Source: Teratosphaeria epicoccoides | Lineage: Eukaryota > Ascomycota > Dothideomycetes > Mycosphaerellales > Teratosphaeriaceae | NCBI GenBank assembly: GCA_021401465.1 | Contig: JADDMT010000012.1 | Coordinates: forward strand, 372,001 to 436,000 | Direction: 5' to 3' | DNA length: 64,000 bases | Shown here: positions 51,930 to 61,192 of the stretch, in pieces | Layout: each line of letters opens with the position of its first letter | Numbering within the stretch: the first letter of the stretch is position 1 | The notes under the pieces: generated by a model | Databases searched by the model: none | What the model was told of the DNA's origin: nothing | Seen by the model: only the letters and a program-made list of their open reading frames with translations | Program-made: the position numbers and the translations under genes

Positions 51930-52844
51930 TCATGGCGATGCAAAAGCTTCGACTGAAGACGTCAGCAAGGATCAAGCAAGATTTGCGAATCACCCAGCAG
52001 CTACCCATGGCCATGCACAAGTCTCCCCTAACAGTGTCAGTGAGGGCCAGGCGAGCTCCACGTATCCGCCATCCGCCATCATGGCCACCTGAGAGCCTCT
52101 CCGGGTTGGGAAGATCTACCAGCCGAGCCTTGCAACCAGATCTACGAGTCCGTCGTTCTGGTACCAAATACTCGACTGCGTCTAAATCACCTTTCCTCAA
52201 TTTAAGGCGGCACACCGCTTCACAGACTCCCAGACTCACTGGCTCTTTCGAATTCGTCTAGCAAAATACGCCAAGAAACCAAGAAGATGTTCTTTGGCCG
52301 CAACTGCTTCGAATTGGACTTACCCACCTTGCGCCACATATCTGATCTAGCCGTCAAGTTCATGGGTAGAATCGATCAGGAGACCACTGAGTATGCCCGC
52401 CGCTTGGTGTTCAAATTCGATGGGTTTCAGAGCGAGCCCACGTCCGTAAAGATGAGGCAAACGCTTCGAGACTTGAGAGTCGTCTCTGCTGAGCTGAGCA
52501 GCGTGAGATGCAGCAGCACGTGCAACTTCAAGTATGAAGTTGTGCTCACTTTTGGATGTACTTGTATGCAAGACCAATCGCGATCGACAACCATTGATTT
52601 GCGAGATCTGTCTGCGTCCTTCCACTTTGCTGTCGCAAGCCTGGAGGTCTTCATTGCCAGATTCTGGGAGCAGCGGTCTCCACCCGCTTGTCTGATTGGT
52701 CGGGCGCAAGAGGCTTTTGATGTCTTCATCGGCATGCGCGAACGCGAACTCCTGGCGGGGACCGAGGCTTATGAGTTTGATGGGTATGCTGCCATTGATT
52801 GGGGATGGCAGGAAAATGATATGATGGCGCCAAAGAGGAGTTGA
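51930..52844 (+). pseudogene. 2EXR/F-box-like gene broken by a TAA
   Basis: A leader block (GDAKASTEDVSKDQARFANH, HPAATHGHAQVSPNSV) splices over a 56-bp GT-AG intron (52040-52095) into SPGWEDLPAEPCNQIYESVV, the start of an F-box-like/2EXR domain. The frame then meets TAA at 52203-52205 and continues in the same frame as GGTPLHRLPDSLALSNSSSK, then MFFGRNCFELDLPTLRHISD and EYARRLVFKFDGFQ to a stop at 52842. Intact relatives have this order without a stop. A single C-to-T change (CAA to TAA) would explain it. The ATG at 52287 opens a 185-codon C-terminal ORF that might still be translated. The 2EXR family is large in Pezizomycotina and of unknown role. Confidence 0.6.
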
Positions 52845-53506
52845 AATCATGTTTTGAAAAGAGAAGAGACGGATTCGTGGCGTCAAGGAGGAGTTGAATT
52901 TGGAAGCGGATGCGTCTTCAAATGTAAGTGCTCAACTTCAAGAGTTGCCTTCGGAGGACCTACTTAAAGCTTCCCTTTGTGGTCTTAACAGCATGAATGA
53001 GCATTCACTCGAGAAGATCCAGCTTCCGCATCGCACAATTTGATCAACTGATTGACTTAGATCAGTTATATGTAATCTGCTGTTAATTTTAGGGGCGAAA
53101 AAATTCGTAGGCGGTAGTCCCAAACGCTAAATGCTTACACAACTTGGGCGCAGCATGCTTTGTGGTATGATCTCCAATCAACTCCTCGCGAAAATGCTTA
53201 CTGCAAGTCTTTTGCGCAGGACATATCTTATCAGCAGGGTTTGTATAATCGGCGCAACGCTGGTTGAGCGGCGAAAAAGCCCATTGCCAGCATCTGGCCA
53301 CCGGCGCACAACGGCACCTTGAGAATCCTCTTCTTCCTTTCCACCATACCTATGCTCTCACCAGTAATCACTTTCTGGAATGGAAGTCTAAAAGACGCCT
53401 TGGACCTCTGTCTATTCACCTTGATTCTGGTGTCGAGGCTTGCTCCATCCACCTTCAAACTTGCATGGTGTACCTTTGGTTCTACGAAACGAGGCAGCCT
53501 CCTCCC
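52845..53506. other. Intergenic, AT-richer patch
   Basis: No gene is supported. Bases about 53030-53100 are noticeably AT-richer than the rest of the window. An in-frame open stretch reaches upstream of the next locus but lacks conserved sequence. Confidence 0.35.
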
Positions 53507-54504
53507 ATGGGCGTGTCCTCACCTTCGCTCATGGGCTTGCCCGATGAAGTGAAGGTACAAATACTCGAATACGTCCTTGTTCAGGGAACTCCGATCGAGT
53601 TCGACGCTCACCACGGCGTCGTATACAAGTCCCTGAAGAAGCCCGCCGTGCGGATGCAAAGCGGTCAGTGCGAGGCTGTCCGGCACGCTGCCCGCGATAT
53701 CTGCAACCTGTCAGTGGTTTGCAGGTGTCTCCACCATGGCCAAGGAGATCTTCTGGAAGACAAGCAAATTCCAACTAAATGTGGTGAAGTTGCAGGATAT
53801 ATCGAAGGTCTTGGAAGAGTGGGAGGTCATGGTGCTCGAATCACACATCGCCATGATGGTGAGGTCGGTGACATTCTATGCCCACGATTTCACCGACAAC
53901 AGCATTGGCGATGGCGAGAGACCCGAGTCGCTTTACCAGGACCTGCGGCAGATTGAGAATAGGCCTTGTCCTCGTTGGTGTGGCTCGAATGGTGAAACCC
54001 GCAATTTCGAGCTGCAGACACAAATCAACCACCCTTGCGGTATTCCGTGTGGCAACTTCACAAGGCATTGCCACATCCACTTCGACCTCAAGGATGTTCG
54101 CAATTCTTGCCTGGAGAACATTGCAATACTTGAACGGATCCGTTCGCGCAAGGGAAGCGCCATGCAAGCCCTTCCCTGCTCATCCTAGGCGCAAAAACTC
54201 CTTTGACGACGACGAAAAGCCTCTCAGCTTGGTGGAGAATTGTCAGGGATTCTGCAAGCTGTTTTTCAGGGCCATCGATATCTGCAGACGGTTGTCAAGC
54301 TTCTACGACCAGGCGAAAGCCGAGGCGGAGGCTAAGAAGCGGAGGGAACAGGAGGCCCAAGCGAAGGCGGACGAGCGCATGCCGACTGATGAAGATTTTT
54401 TCAAAGATACGCCGCCGCAGAGTGATGACGAGTCTGATATGGGAAGTGACGAAGACATGGCCGAGCAGGTGTCACCCAGCGACGAGGACTTTTCCGAGGG
54501 TTGA
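53507..54504 (+). pseudogene. 2EXR/F-box-like gene with two frame breaks
   Basis: The start reads MGVSSPSLMGLPDEVKVQIL, EYVLVQGTPIEFD, and reaches ARDICNLSVVCR. Then the frame must change at about 53726-53735 to read STMAKEIFWKTSKFQLNVVK and on to VRSVTFYAHDFTDN and FDLKDVRNSCLENIAILERI. It changes again near 54175 to read RRKNSFDDDEKPLSLVENCQ, GFCKLFFRAIDICRRLSSFY and an acidic end. The order of segments is that of one 2EXR protein. No GT-AG introns fit either change, so one-base indels (or sequencing errors) are the simplest explanation. The tail is Glu/Asp-rich (DESDMGSDEDMAEQVSPSDE). Confidence 0.6.
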
Positions 54505-54784
54505 TGAAGCCGCATTGTCAGAACACCAGAATGCGACAAACATTGGGGTCTGTGGAGCTCACACAGAGTCAACATACATGTATCTCACAGCCCTGCCGTG
54601 GAGCTGCCACTTGGCATTCGACATGTGATCTCGGTCGGCGGGTTCACCAGAAAAGGAAGCTGTCAACAACTAGATTTGTGCAGGCGACTCTAGCACTTTC
54701 CATTTCGATGCGCACTTGCACCACTACATCACACCTTGACGGCCCCCGACACAGCGCTCGACTCCATCCCTTCTCCCGCACGAC

Positions 54785-55420
54785 ATGGATGATTCGCCAC
54801 TTGCAACACTGCCGGCGGAGCTCAGGAACGAAATCTGGAACAGAGCGCTTCAGTCCGACAGCTCTATCCAAATCGCCACGTCCTCCGACTCGCGCGTTCG
54901 TCGCCACGACAATGAGAAGACCGGCAGACACATTCTCGCTTTGACCGTTACGTGCAAGCAGGTCCGGTTTGAGACTCTGCAGCTTTTTTACGCCATCAAC
55001 ACCTTCAGTCTGAGCACGGCGAACCGTTGCCTCTCACGCTTTTGCCAAGATATTGGCCCGGTCTGCGCTGCTGCCCTGCGTCAAGTGCAGCTGTCTTCGG
55101 ATGGTGCAGTATCCTGTTGCGGGCTCAGTCGTGACCTTGCAATGACTGACGTGGTCAATGATCACGTCAACCAAGTCCTTAACATGAAGATCCTACCATC
55201 CGAATGCTACACGAGCTTTGCGATCACGATTCGCGTGCCAGACCCTGATCGGGAGACCAAGATTAGTCTCGACGTAAGACATATAGCAGCAGGTCTCGCG
55301 AGTAAGGCGAATCAACTCAAGCAACGCCTTCAGAATATGGAGGAGGACGGAGAACTCGATGAAGACGAGATCCAGTGTTTGATCGACGGTCTGGAAAGTC
55401 TCCGTGCAAGGCTCCCGTGA
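54785..55420 (+). CDS. 2EXR/F-box-like protein, intact
   Basis: A single exon encodes 211 residues: MDDSPLATLPAELRNEIWNR starts the F-box-like/2EXR domain, followed by HILALTVTCKQVRFETLQLF, YAINTFSLSTANRCLSRFC and a charged coiled C-terminus (KANQLKQRLQNMEEDGELDE). The LPAELRNEIW and TCKQVRFE...LFYAINTF signatures define this family. It is the only one of three neighbouring paralogues with an open frame, and it is shorter than the other two would be. Function is unknown; F-box-like members may recruit substrates to SCF ligases. Confidence 0.72.
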   Translation: MDDSPLATLPAELRNEIWNRALQSDSSIQIATSSDSRVRRHDNEKTGRHILALTVTCKQVRFETLQLFYAINTFSLSTANRCLSRFCQDIGPVCAAALRQVQLSSDGAVSCCGLSRDLAMTDVVNDHVNQVLNMKILPSECYTSFAITIRVPDPDRETKISLDVRHIAAGLASKANQLKQRLQNMEEDGELDEDEIQCLIDGLESLRARLP

Positions 55421-55688
55421 GACAAGACGCATCAGCAAGCCCTGAGCGGCAGAAACCTCGTGGGTCTAGAATCTGGGTGCGTCGCGAGATTCGATGCTGC
55501 GTCGACACAATGAGAAGGAAAGATGAGAAACGCTGCGTAAGATTGCGTTTGCGTACGACCAAAGCTTGAAGTGCCTGTCATAGGTGATGGAGATATGCGC
55601 AAATGTAAAGCACGTAGCATGAACACATGGAAGCAGAACTGCAAGTCCATTGGCAGCAACTATCTCAGATTTGTACCTTAGCTGGTCT

Positions 55689-56567
55689 ATGATTCCAAGG
55701 GCCCGACATGTGATTGCTCCACTGCCGCGTATTTCACCGTTTGACGCTGAGGTCGTCCGCGCGTTCACGCCATCCCACTGAGCCTTCCTTGCAAGTTTTA
55801 CACTGTCACGCGGACAGGTGGTTGTCCCCCAATTCATCATTAGCACGACTGATCATGGACACTGCTCCGCTGGCTCCCTGCGAGCAGGATTGCGAGACCA
55901 CGCCTAAGTGGTGATATTCTATCGCATTGATGCCTTCAAGATCAAAAAAACGGGAATCCACGATTTGACGACATATCCTCCGTGGAAGTTCGCCGCGGTA
56001 TGTTCTAGGTGTCACCATGGCCTGCAGAAGCCTCCCTAACGGACCGACCCATATATTCTCTGCTATCAAGTAGTCAGTCTCCCCGCGCCCCGTGAGACCG
56101 ACCCCAAACAGATTATCGAGTTCTACAATCAAATCGGACACGCCAATTCTACGGCCCTCGTACGGTGAGGTTTTGGACACTAGAACCCTGGCATCTGCCC
56201 AGCCTCGCCCGAGAATGCTTGGAATATGCCCAAGTGGCCCTGCCACACGAGTACCCAGCGGTTTTACGGGTCGATTTGTTCTCTGCACTTCCAGATATCG
56301 ACCTGCGTAACGTGAGCGCCTCGATCAAGATATAAGGCGGAGAGCCGATCACATCATCAAGCGCAGGAGCAAGGATCCTGCGGTGGCACCGGTTTCGAGA
56401 AGGATGAAGAGGATGTTGGAGAGCCTTCTGAACAAGTACGAACGCCAGCAGTGGACAAGGAGGCGAAATGTGATGCTTGCGTGGAGCCTGGCGACGGTCA
56501 GAATTCCTTTTCCCGACTCGGCAGGCCAGCGTATCAGAGGATCTTGGAGCGCAAGTATCAGCTGTGA
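55689..56567 (+). pseudogene. Decayed or unresolved multi-exon gene
   Basis: One plus-strand frame from the ATG at 55689 (MIPRARHVIAPLPRISPFDA) stays protein-like to about 56160 (VVIFYRIDAFKIKKTGIHDL, TDPKQIIEFYNQIGHANSTA) but contains TGA (55779), TAA (55905) and TAA (56037). All three are one C-to-T step from CGA or CAA. After a frame change near 56165 it reads FWTLEPWHLPSLARECLEYA and PAVLRVDLFSALPDIDLRN. A 55-bp intron (56312-56366, GTGAGC) then leads to EQGSCGGTGFEKDEEDVGEP and a TGA at 56565. Some stops could lie in undetected introns. A minus-strand ORF (55806-56288, no ATG) is codon-aligned antisense and cannot be excluded. Family unknown. Confidence 0.3.
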
Positions 56568-56941
56568 GAAGTGGATAGGTGCATTGGGCCTGTATGCTAG
56601 TGTTCTGCTGTGATCGCGACCTGGCAGGTGAGTGCGATTACTGTCATTCAAAGGGCCGTATACACGGCTACCGAGAGCGCGCGGCACATTTGAAGTCTTT
56701 CTCTCTGCATCACCGCGCCGATAGGAACATCGTCTGGCGTGTGCGACATGGGCATTATACATCAATCTGTGACTGCGTACGGAGTTTCTCCTTATGATGG
56801 CCAGAATCACATGCAGGATGAGCATTGAAAAGCGTGAAGAGGCTAAGTTGGCCCAAGCTTTGTGCCGATATCCAATGATATGAGTCAGTAGGAATGAGGT
56901 CAGGGCATCCCGCAAGTCGCCCTTGACCTAAGTCCGCAGCC
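56568..56941. other. Intergenic, no supported gene
   Basis: This is the promoter of the OPA3-like gene. A minus-strand ORF crossing it (56349-56915) has no recognisable features. Confidence 0.4.
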
Positions 56942-57870
56942 ATGTCTCTTACCTTCAAGCTACTCTCCCTCGCTATTCGCACAGCTGCTAAGCCTATAGG
57001 AGTCAGTCATATCTTTATGGATACTAATGCACACAACCGTACTGATATCGATCCTAGAACTACATAAAAAGGCAAGCAAAAGAACATGACGGGTTCCGCC
57101 GCTTTGCCGTTACCCAGGCGCAACGAGTCCATCGAATAGACATGCGGATGCGGCTAGGTATACTTCACGATGCGGAAGCACAGCAACGGATGCACGAGCG
57201 GGAGCAGCGAGCAGCAGACGAGAAGAAGCGGAAGGCGGAGGCACCTACTGTGAGGACGCAGGCCGAGCAGAAGAAGTTCGACGAAGATCAAGCGAAGGGA
57301 GAGGCAGAGGGCAAGAGGCAGGATAAGAAGGAGCAAGCACCGAAAGTCAAAATACGTCCGTTGAGTGAGGCGAAGGCAATAGAATTGGGCGCCAATTTCT
57401 TCTCAGAGGCATTTATCTTTGCGGTTGCGGCGGGCTTAATAGTGTGGGATACGTGGAGGAGTAGACGGAAGGCAAGTCAGAGGCGAGATGATGTTGCAGA
57501 TCGGCTGGATGCGCTGGAGATGGAGCTGGAGAGGCTTAGGACAAGGTATGAGCCAGCGGCAGGTGGTGTGTCGGCGAGGCGGCCGGAGAGGGAGAAGGAC
57601 TATGGTTGGTATAATCCTGCTGGGTGGTGGAGGAGAAGTGAGCCGGTTGAGGCAGAGGGAGAGGAGGACGCGAGGACTATTGCTGGGAGCGTGCCAATTG
57701 GAAAGCATCCCACCGAAGCAGTAGGGTCGACACCTGTTCGTCCTGATGATGCGAAGGATGGCAAGCACAGTGTCCGGGACTCGACAGCCGCGCCGGCAGC
57801 ACCGCCAGCAAATGCTGAGCCACCATTGCAGAGAGTTGATTCGGTGACGGGAAGCACGAAGGGAAGGTGA
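56942..57870 (+). CDS. OPA3-like mitochondrial protein
   Basis: Exons 56942-57001 and 57058-57870 join across a 56-bp intron (GTCAGT, ACTGATATC, CCTAG), giving 290 residues. The start MSLTFKLLSLAIRTAAKPIG-N and YIKRQAKEHDGFRRFAVTQA is the conserved OPA3 N-terminus, with an amphipathic import-like helix. HRIDMRMRLGIL follows, then an acidic/basic insertion, and the second conserved block ELGANFFSEAFIFAVAAGLI, with one membrane segment at about residues 150-170. A coiled region (RDDVADRLDALEMELERLRT) and a disordered tail end the protein. OPA3 is an inner- or outer-membrane mitochondrial protein affecting morphology and lipid metabolism. The tail is longer than in animals. Confidence 0.85.
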
Positions 57871-58124
57871 CCAGACCGTGAGATGGACTCTTCACTCGAA
57901 ATATGTACAGCACCCCACTTCTGTATAGATATGCATAAATATGTGCCAATGTACAGATATTCAGCTTGAGAGGCTTTAAAAAGAGGATGCGAAGATCGAA
58001 TTTCGCGCCAGCTTCGACACGGAAGGAGCGACCTGGCTTCGCATCTCCGGCCTCCAACGGACTTCATCGACTTGGCTGCGATCAAATCAAAGGACCCATC
58101 ACGAACTAAGAGCATTGCCTCAAA

Positions 58125-59066
58125 ATGTTCTGCACAACTCTCCGCCGCCGGCCTTCCTTTGCGGCGGCCATTCCAAGTCTGCAGGATGTCAACGGGCTGG
58201 CTCTGCGCGGTTGGTTTCACACTCCGCCTTCTTCACAGGGCCTACTGACGTGATCAGAATCTAGGCTCGACACCCATGACCTGATTCTGCCGCTTCATCC
58301 CACGGCAAACCCGACGACAGACAACATGACGGTGATGCGACACTATCGCTTCTTGCTTCTTACACCATCGTCTGTCGCCGATGACGCCAAGCTTGACGAG
58401 ATTCTGAAGCGCGTTCACCATTTCGCCTCTCTGACAGGAGGTCAAGATCTTGCTATCATCTTCCTCCTGTCTCCGCCAAAGGGCGGGAGCTTTGTGTCGG
58501 CAAAAGCTATCAACAGCAGTACCAACGACGAGTCGGAGGGCGTCAAAGGCGTCCACGCCTTCACTCGGCTCCAAGCCACTCTAGTTGACCACTCGGAGAT
58601 CCCGTACCTTCCAATGTTGCCGCTTTCCACCCTCTCCACCCTTCCGGACCTCCTGCATCGATACACCACCGCCGTCGCACGTCCATCACCACGTCCTATC
58701 ATGCCACAGCCATCTAATTTCTCCCTGCTCCAGCTCTGCACTGCCGCGCCTGCAGGTAGGATGGCGGAGCAGACCGCTTACATCGTTTCAGACATCTTTC
58801 CGGATCTCGCCTCCTTGGCCGCCGCATGCGCGGCCGAGGGCTCATCGGCGGCAAGGTCGAGCTCGCCGAGTCAGAGGGCTGCGGCTAGTATGGGCAGAGG
58901 GATTGGAGAGAGTGCAAGCCAAATTGAGTCGGAGCTTGGAAGGGAGGATTGGCAGGATGGTGAAGGGAGAGCAGCCCAGGAGTTGAGCGAGCTGAGGGCG
59001 TTGGTTGGGGAGCAAGAGTACCGAGATCTCATTGATTATTGGATTGAGGAGTGGACGGTGGATTGA
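58125..59066 (+). CDS. Conserved fungal protein of unknown function
   Basis: Exons 58125-58213 and 58265-59066 join across a 51-bp intron (donor GTTTCA, branch ACTGAC, acceptor TCTAG), giving 296 residues. The N-terminus is MFCTTLRRRPSFAAAIPSLQ, then DVNGLALRGW-LDTHDLILPL. The body has a Rossmann-like alternation (YRFLLLTPSS, LDEILKRVHHFASLTGGQDL, AIIFLLSP, TRLQATLVDHSEIPYLPMLP) and a helical C-terminus (EQEYRDLIDYWIEEWTVD). I cannot name the family. If the intron is not used, the ATG at 58326 gives 246 residues. The gene converges on the next one with 110 bp between stops. Confidence 0.6.
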
Positions 59067-59176
59067 GGATGTTGGACACGAGCAGGCGCGATGGGGGAGC
59101 AGTGTTGCTGACTCATTAGAGCAACTTTTGTTTGATTTTCCAGTGTACGCTTTGTAGACGTTGCATGGCAAATTGA

Positions 59177-60307
59177 TCAACTAGCCTGCTGCTGCCCTTT
59201 GCCACCCAGATCTACTCTGTTCGCAGGCGGTGTAGCAGGCTTCGGTAACAGCTCCCTCATCTTCCTCATGAACTTCGCCCTGTCCTTCCCAAGGTACGTG
59301 TTGTTTTTCAAAGTCATCGTTTCTACCGCTTCCAGAATTCCTTCTCTCTCTTTCCTCGCCTCCTTACGCAATACACCCTTCTCGTCGTATAAGCCCTTCA
59401 CCATCTTATCTACCAGCTTTTCTCTCACAGGAGTAGATCGGAGAATTGTCTCAAACTTCCTGGATGAGATCAGTGCTCTGCGATCCTGAATGACCCCGGA
59501 GAAGTTGTTGGCAGCAATTGTAGAAGTTCCAGAGCCGGACTGGGTGAGCGATTCATGGGTTGGAGGTTTCGGCGCGAAAGGCACGCCGTGAGGTGGTATG
59601 CGTCGGCCTGCTGGCTCGATGTTGTACTGTCGCAATGAAGAAGTGACCATATCAGGTTGATCCGGTACTCCTTCATCGTCGTTCTCGTCGTCATCGAACT
59701 CTTGTTCCTCACGCTCCTCTTGATCGTCGGGTCGTGCTCGTAGTTCGGAGATCGTCGCTGGTCCCGCGGGACTGCTGTCTACATCCATGACGCTGCCTTC
59801 GCTGTTGGCAGATTTGGCTTGACTGCTGGCGATGGGAGCTCCCCTCACGCTCTGATTTTCTTCTCTCATGCCTTCCTCGTTGTACGCCCGCACGTTCGAC
59901 GCTCGCCCTTGCGCTAATGGACCTTCGCGGCTAGGGCTCATGTTCTCGCCCATCCTACCTTCGCCCGCTGTCTCGCCCAATGTAGGATCTACAGCATTCT
60001 CGTCCTCTTTGGGCGGGAGCTTGCTCGGGCCCAGATTTGGAAGGTCTCGCTGCAACAATCGTATCTCCTCACCAACCATCGCAGACCGCTGTTTCTTGGA
60101 TGGAACATTGTCGGGCGCATTGGTGCCTATTTCGCTATTGTGTGGAACTGCTTGTACTGTTGTTGGACTTGCCGCCGCCGGGTCTGAGGATGCATTGCTG
60201 CAGAGAGATGCGTGGAAGCAACGTGCGCACTTGCCAGAGCGCTGAAATTGTCGCAGCAACTGGCGCTCTTTGGTAGTGAGCCTCATCAGAGAGCGCGGAG
60301 AGAACAT
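59177..60307 (-). CDS. Predicted mitochondrial protein, function unknown
   Basis: A single exon encodes 376 residues. The start MFSPRSLMRLTTKERQLLRQ and SGKCARCFHASLCSNASS has the Arg-rich, acid-free character and RCFHAS-type end of a fungal mitochondrial presequence. The middle is disordered and acidic (QEEREEQEFDDDENDDEGVP). The C-terminal 110 residues look conserved: VIQDRRALISSRKFETILRS, REKLVDKMVKGLYDEKGVLR, LEAVETMTLKNNTYLGKDRA. The basic helical C-terminal domain could bind RNA or ribosomes, but I do not recognise the family. Confidence 0.65.
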   Translation of the reverse strand: MFSPRSLMRLTTKERQLLRQFQRSGKCARCFHASLCSNASSDPAAASPTTVQAVPHNSEIGTNAPDNVPSKKQRSAMVGEEIRLLQRDLPNLGPSKLPPKEDENAVDPTLGETAGEGRMGENMSPSREGPLAQGRASNVRAYNEEGMREENQSVRGAPIASSQAKSANSEGSVMDVDSSPAGPATISELRARPDDQEEREEQEFDDDENDDEGVPDQPDMVTSSLRQYNIEPAGRRIPPHGVPFAPKPPTHESLTQSGSGTSTIAANNFSGVIQDRRALISSRKFETILRSTPVREKLVDKMVKGLYDEKGVLRKEARKEREGILEAVETMTLKNNTYLGKDRAKFMRKMRELLPKPATPPANRVDLGGKGQQQAS

Positions 60308-60585
60308 TTCAGCGTGATTCTCGGTATTGCCATACCACCAACGCCCGTGTCAGAGCCAGATACGGCGATGGATGCGGCAAGCATCCCCTTTCAGCAGGCA
60401 CGCATTTGCTAATCAATATCGTCATCAAATTTAGTCAATATATTTGTCGCTTAGCCCGGCACACTATATTCATAGGTACACGCATGTCATCATCTGTGTA
60501 CACAAACTCGCGCCACCAAGACGGTAGCTTATCGCGGCAGCAGTAGGGCCAGTAGCACCATAGCACTCTACTCATCCGGCTCACC

Positions 60586-60948
60586 ATGCTATCCCGCCCC
60601 CCAACCACCATTCAGCTAACTAAAGAAGATATTGATGCGTATGAGGCGCGTCAAGCTGCTCGTCATGTTCAACAACATCAAGCTGGCAATGCGCAGTACC
60701 AGATGCAACATCAGTATCAATCAAGTCCGCAGGCCGCCCAAAACAATTCCTGGTCCAGCTCGCAGGACACCAGCGGGAGCACTGTTGAGGATCCCACCGA
60801 GGAAGACATGACGGAGGCCCAGGATCATGTTGCGGGAAATGTTACACCGGCGCAGCAGACCAGGGCGGCGGCGCGAGCGCAAGCGGCGGCTCAGAGGGCG
60901 AGAAGGGAAAGGGAGGGTAGGATTATGGGTGCTGGCGGGAGAGTGTGA
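60586..60948 (+). CDS. CDC26: APC/C subunit CDC26
   Basis: A single exon encodes 120 residues. The start MLSRPPTTIQLTKEDIDAYE is the conserved Cdc26 motif that binds the TPR groove of APC6/Cut9 and stabilises it. The rest is Gln-rich and disordered (HVQQHQAGNAQYQMQHQYQS), then an acidic stretch, then an Arg/Ala helix (TRAAARAQAAAQRARREREG). This length and low conservation outside the first 20 residues are normal for fungal CDC26. The identification rests mainly on the N-terminal motif. The gene diverges from the predicted mitochondrial protein gene with 278 bp between starts. Confidence 0.75.
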   Translation: MLSRPPTTIQLTKEDIDAYEARQAARHVQQHQAGNAQYQMQHQYQSSPQAAQNNSWSSSQDTSGSTVEDPTEEDMTEAQDHVAGNVTPAQQTRAAARAQAAAQRARREREGRIMGAGGRV

Positions 60949-61192
60949 AGCGAGGCCAATAAGAAAGTTGCTCTTCTGGCCATATGTATGGCCTTCCGCG
61001 AACCCGGTTGTAGTCCTCCGTGAACGAGGGAGAGATTGCATGGCAGCTGTGGCATGTAAACTGTGAGATCCTGCATGGCTTGAGGAATGCATAACAACGC
61101 GTCGACTGGGCCGAGGAACGCTATATACCGCTTCTCGCAACATTGATAACGGAAATCAATTGTCTCGTTCAGCAGACCCCATAGCAGGCACG

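Noticed and set aside
55806..56288. A 160-codon minus-strand ORF with good composition
   Set aside because: It has no ATG and is codon-aligned antisense to the decayed plus-strand frame, so a protein-like look is expected. It is not excluded, but it is not the preferred reading.
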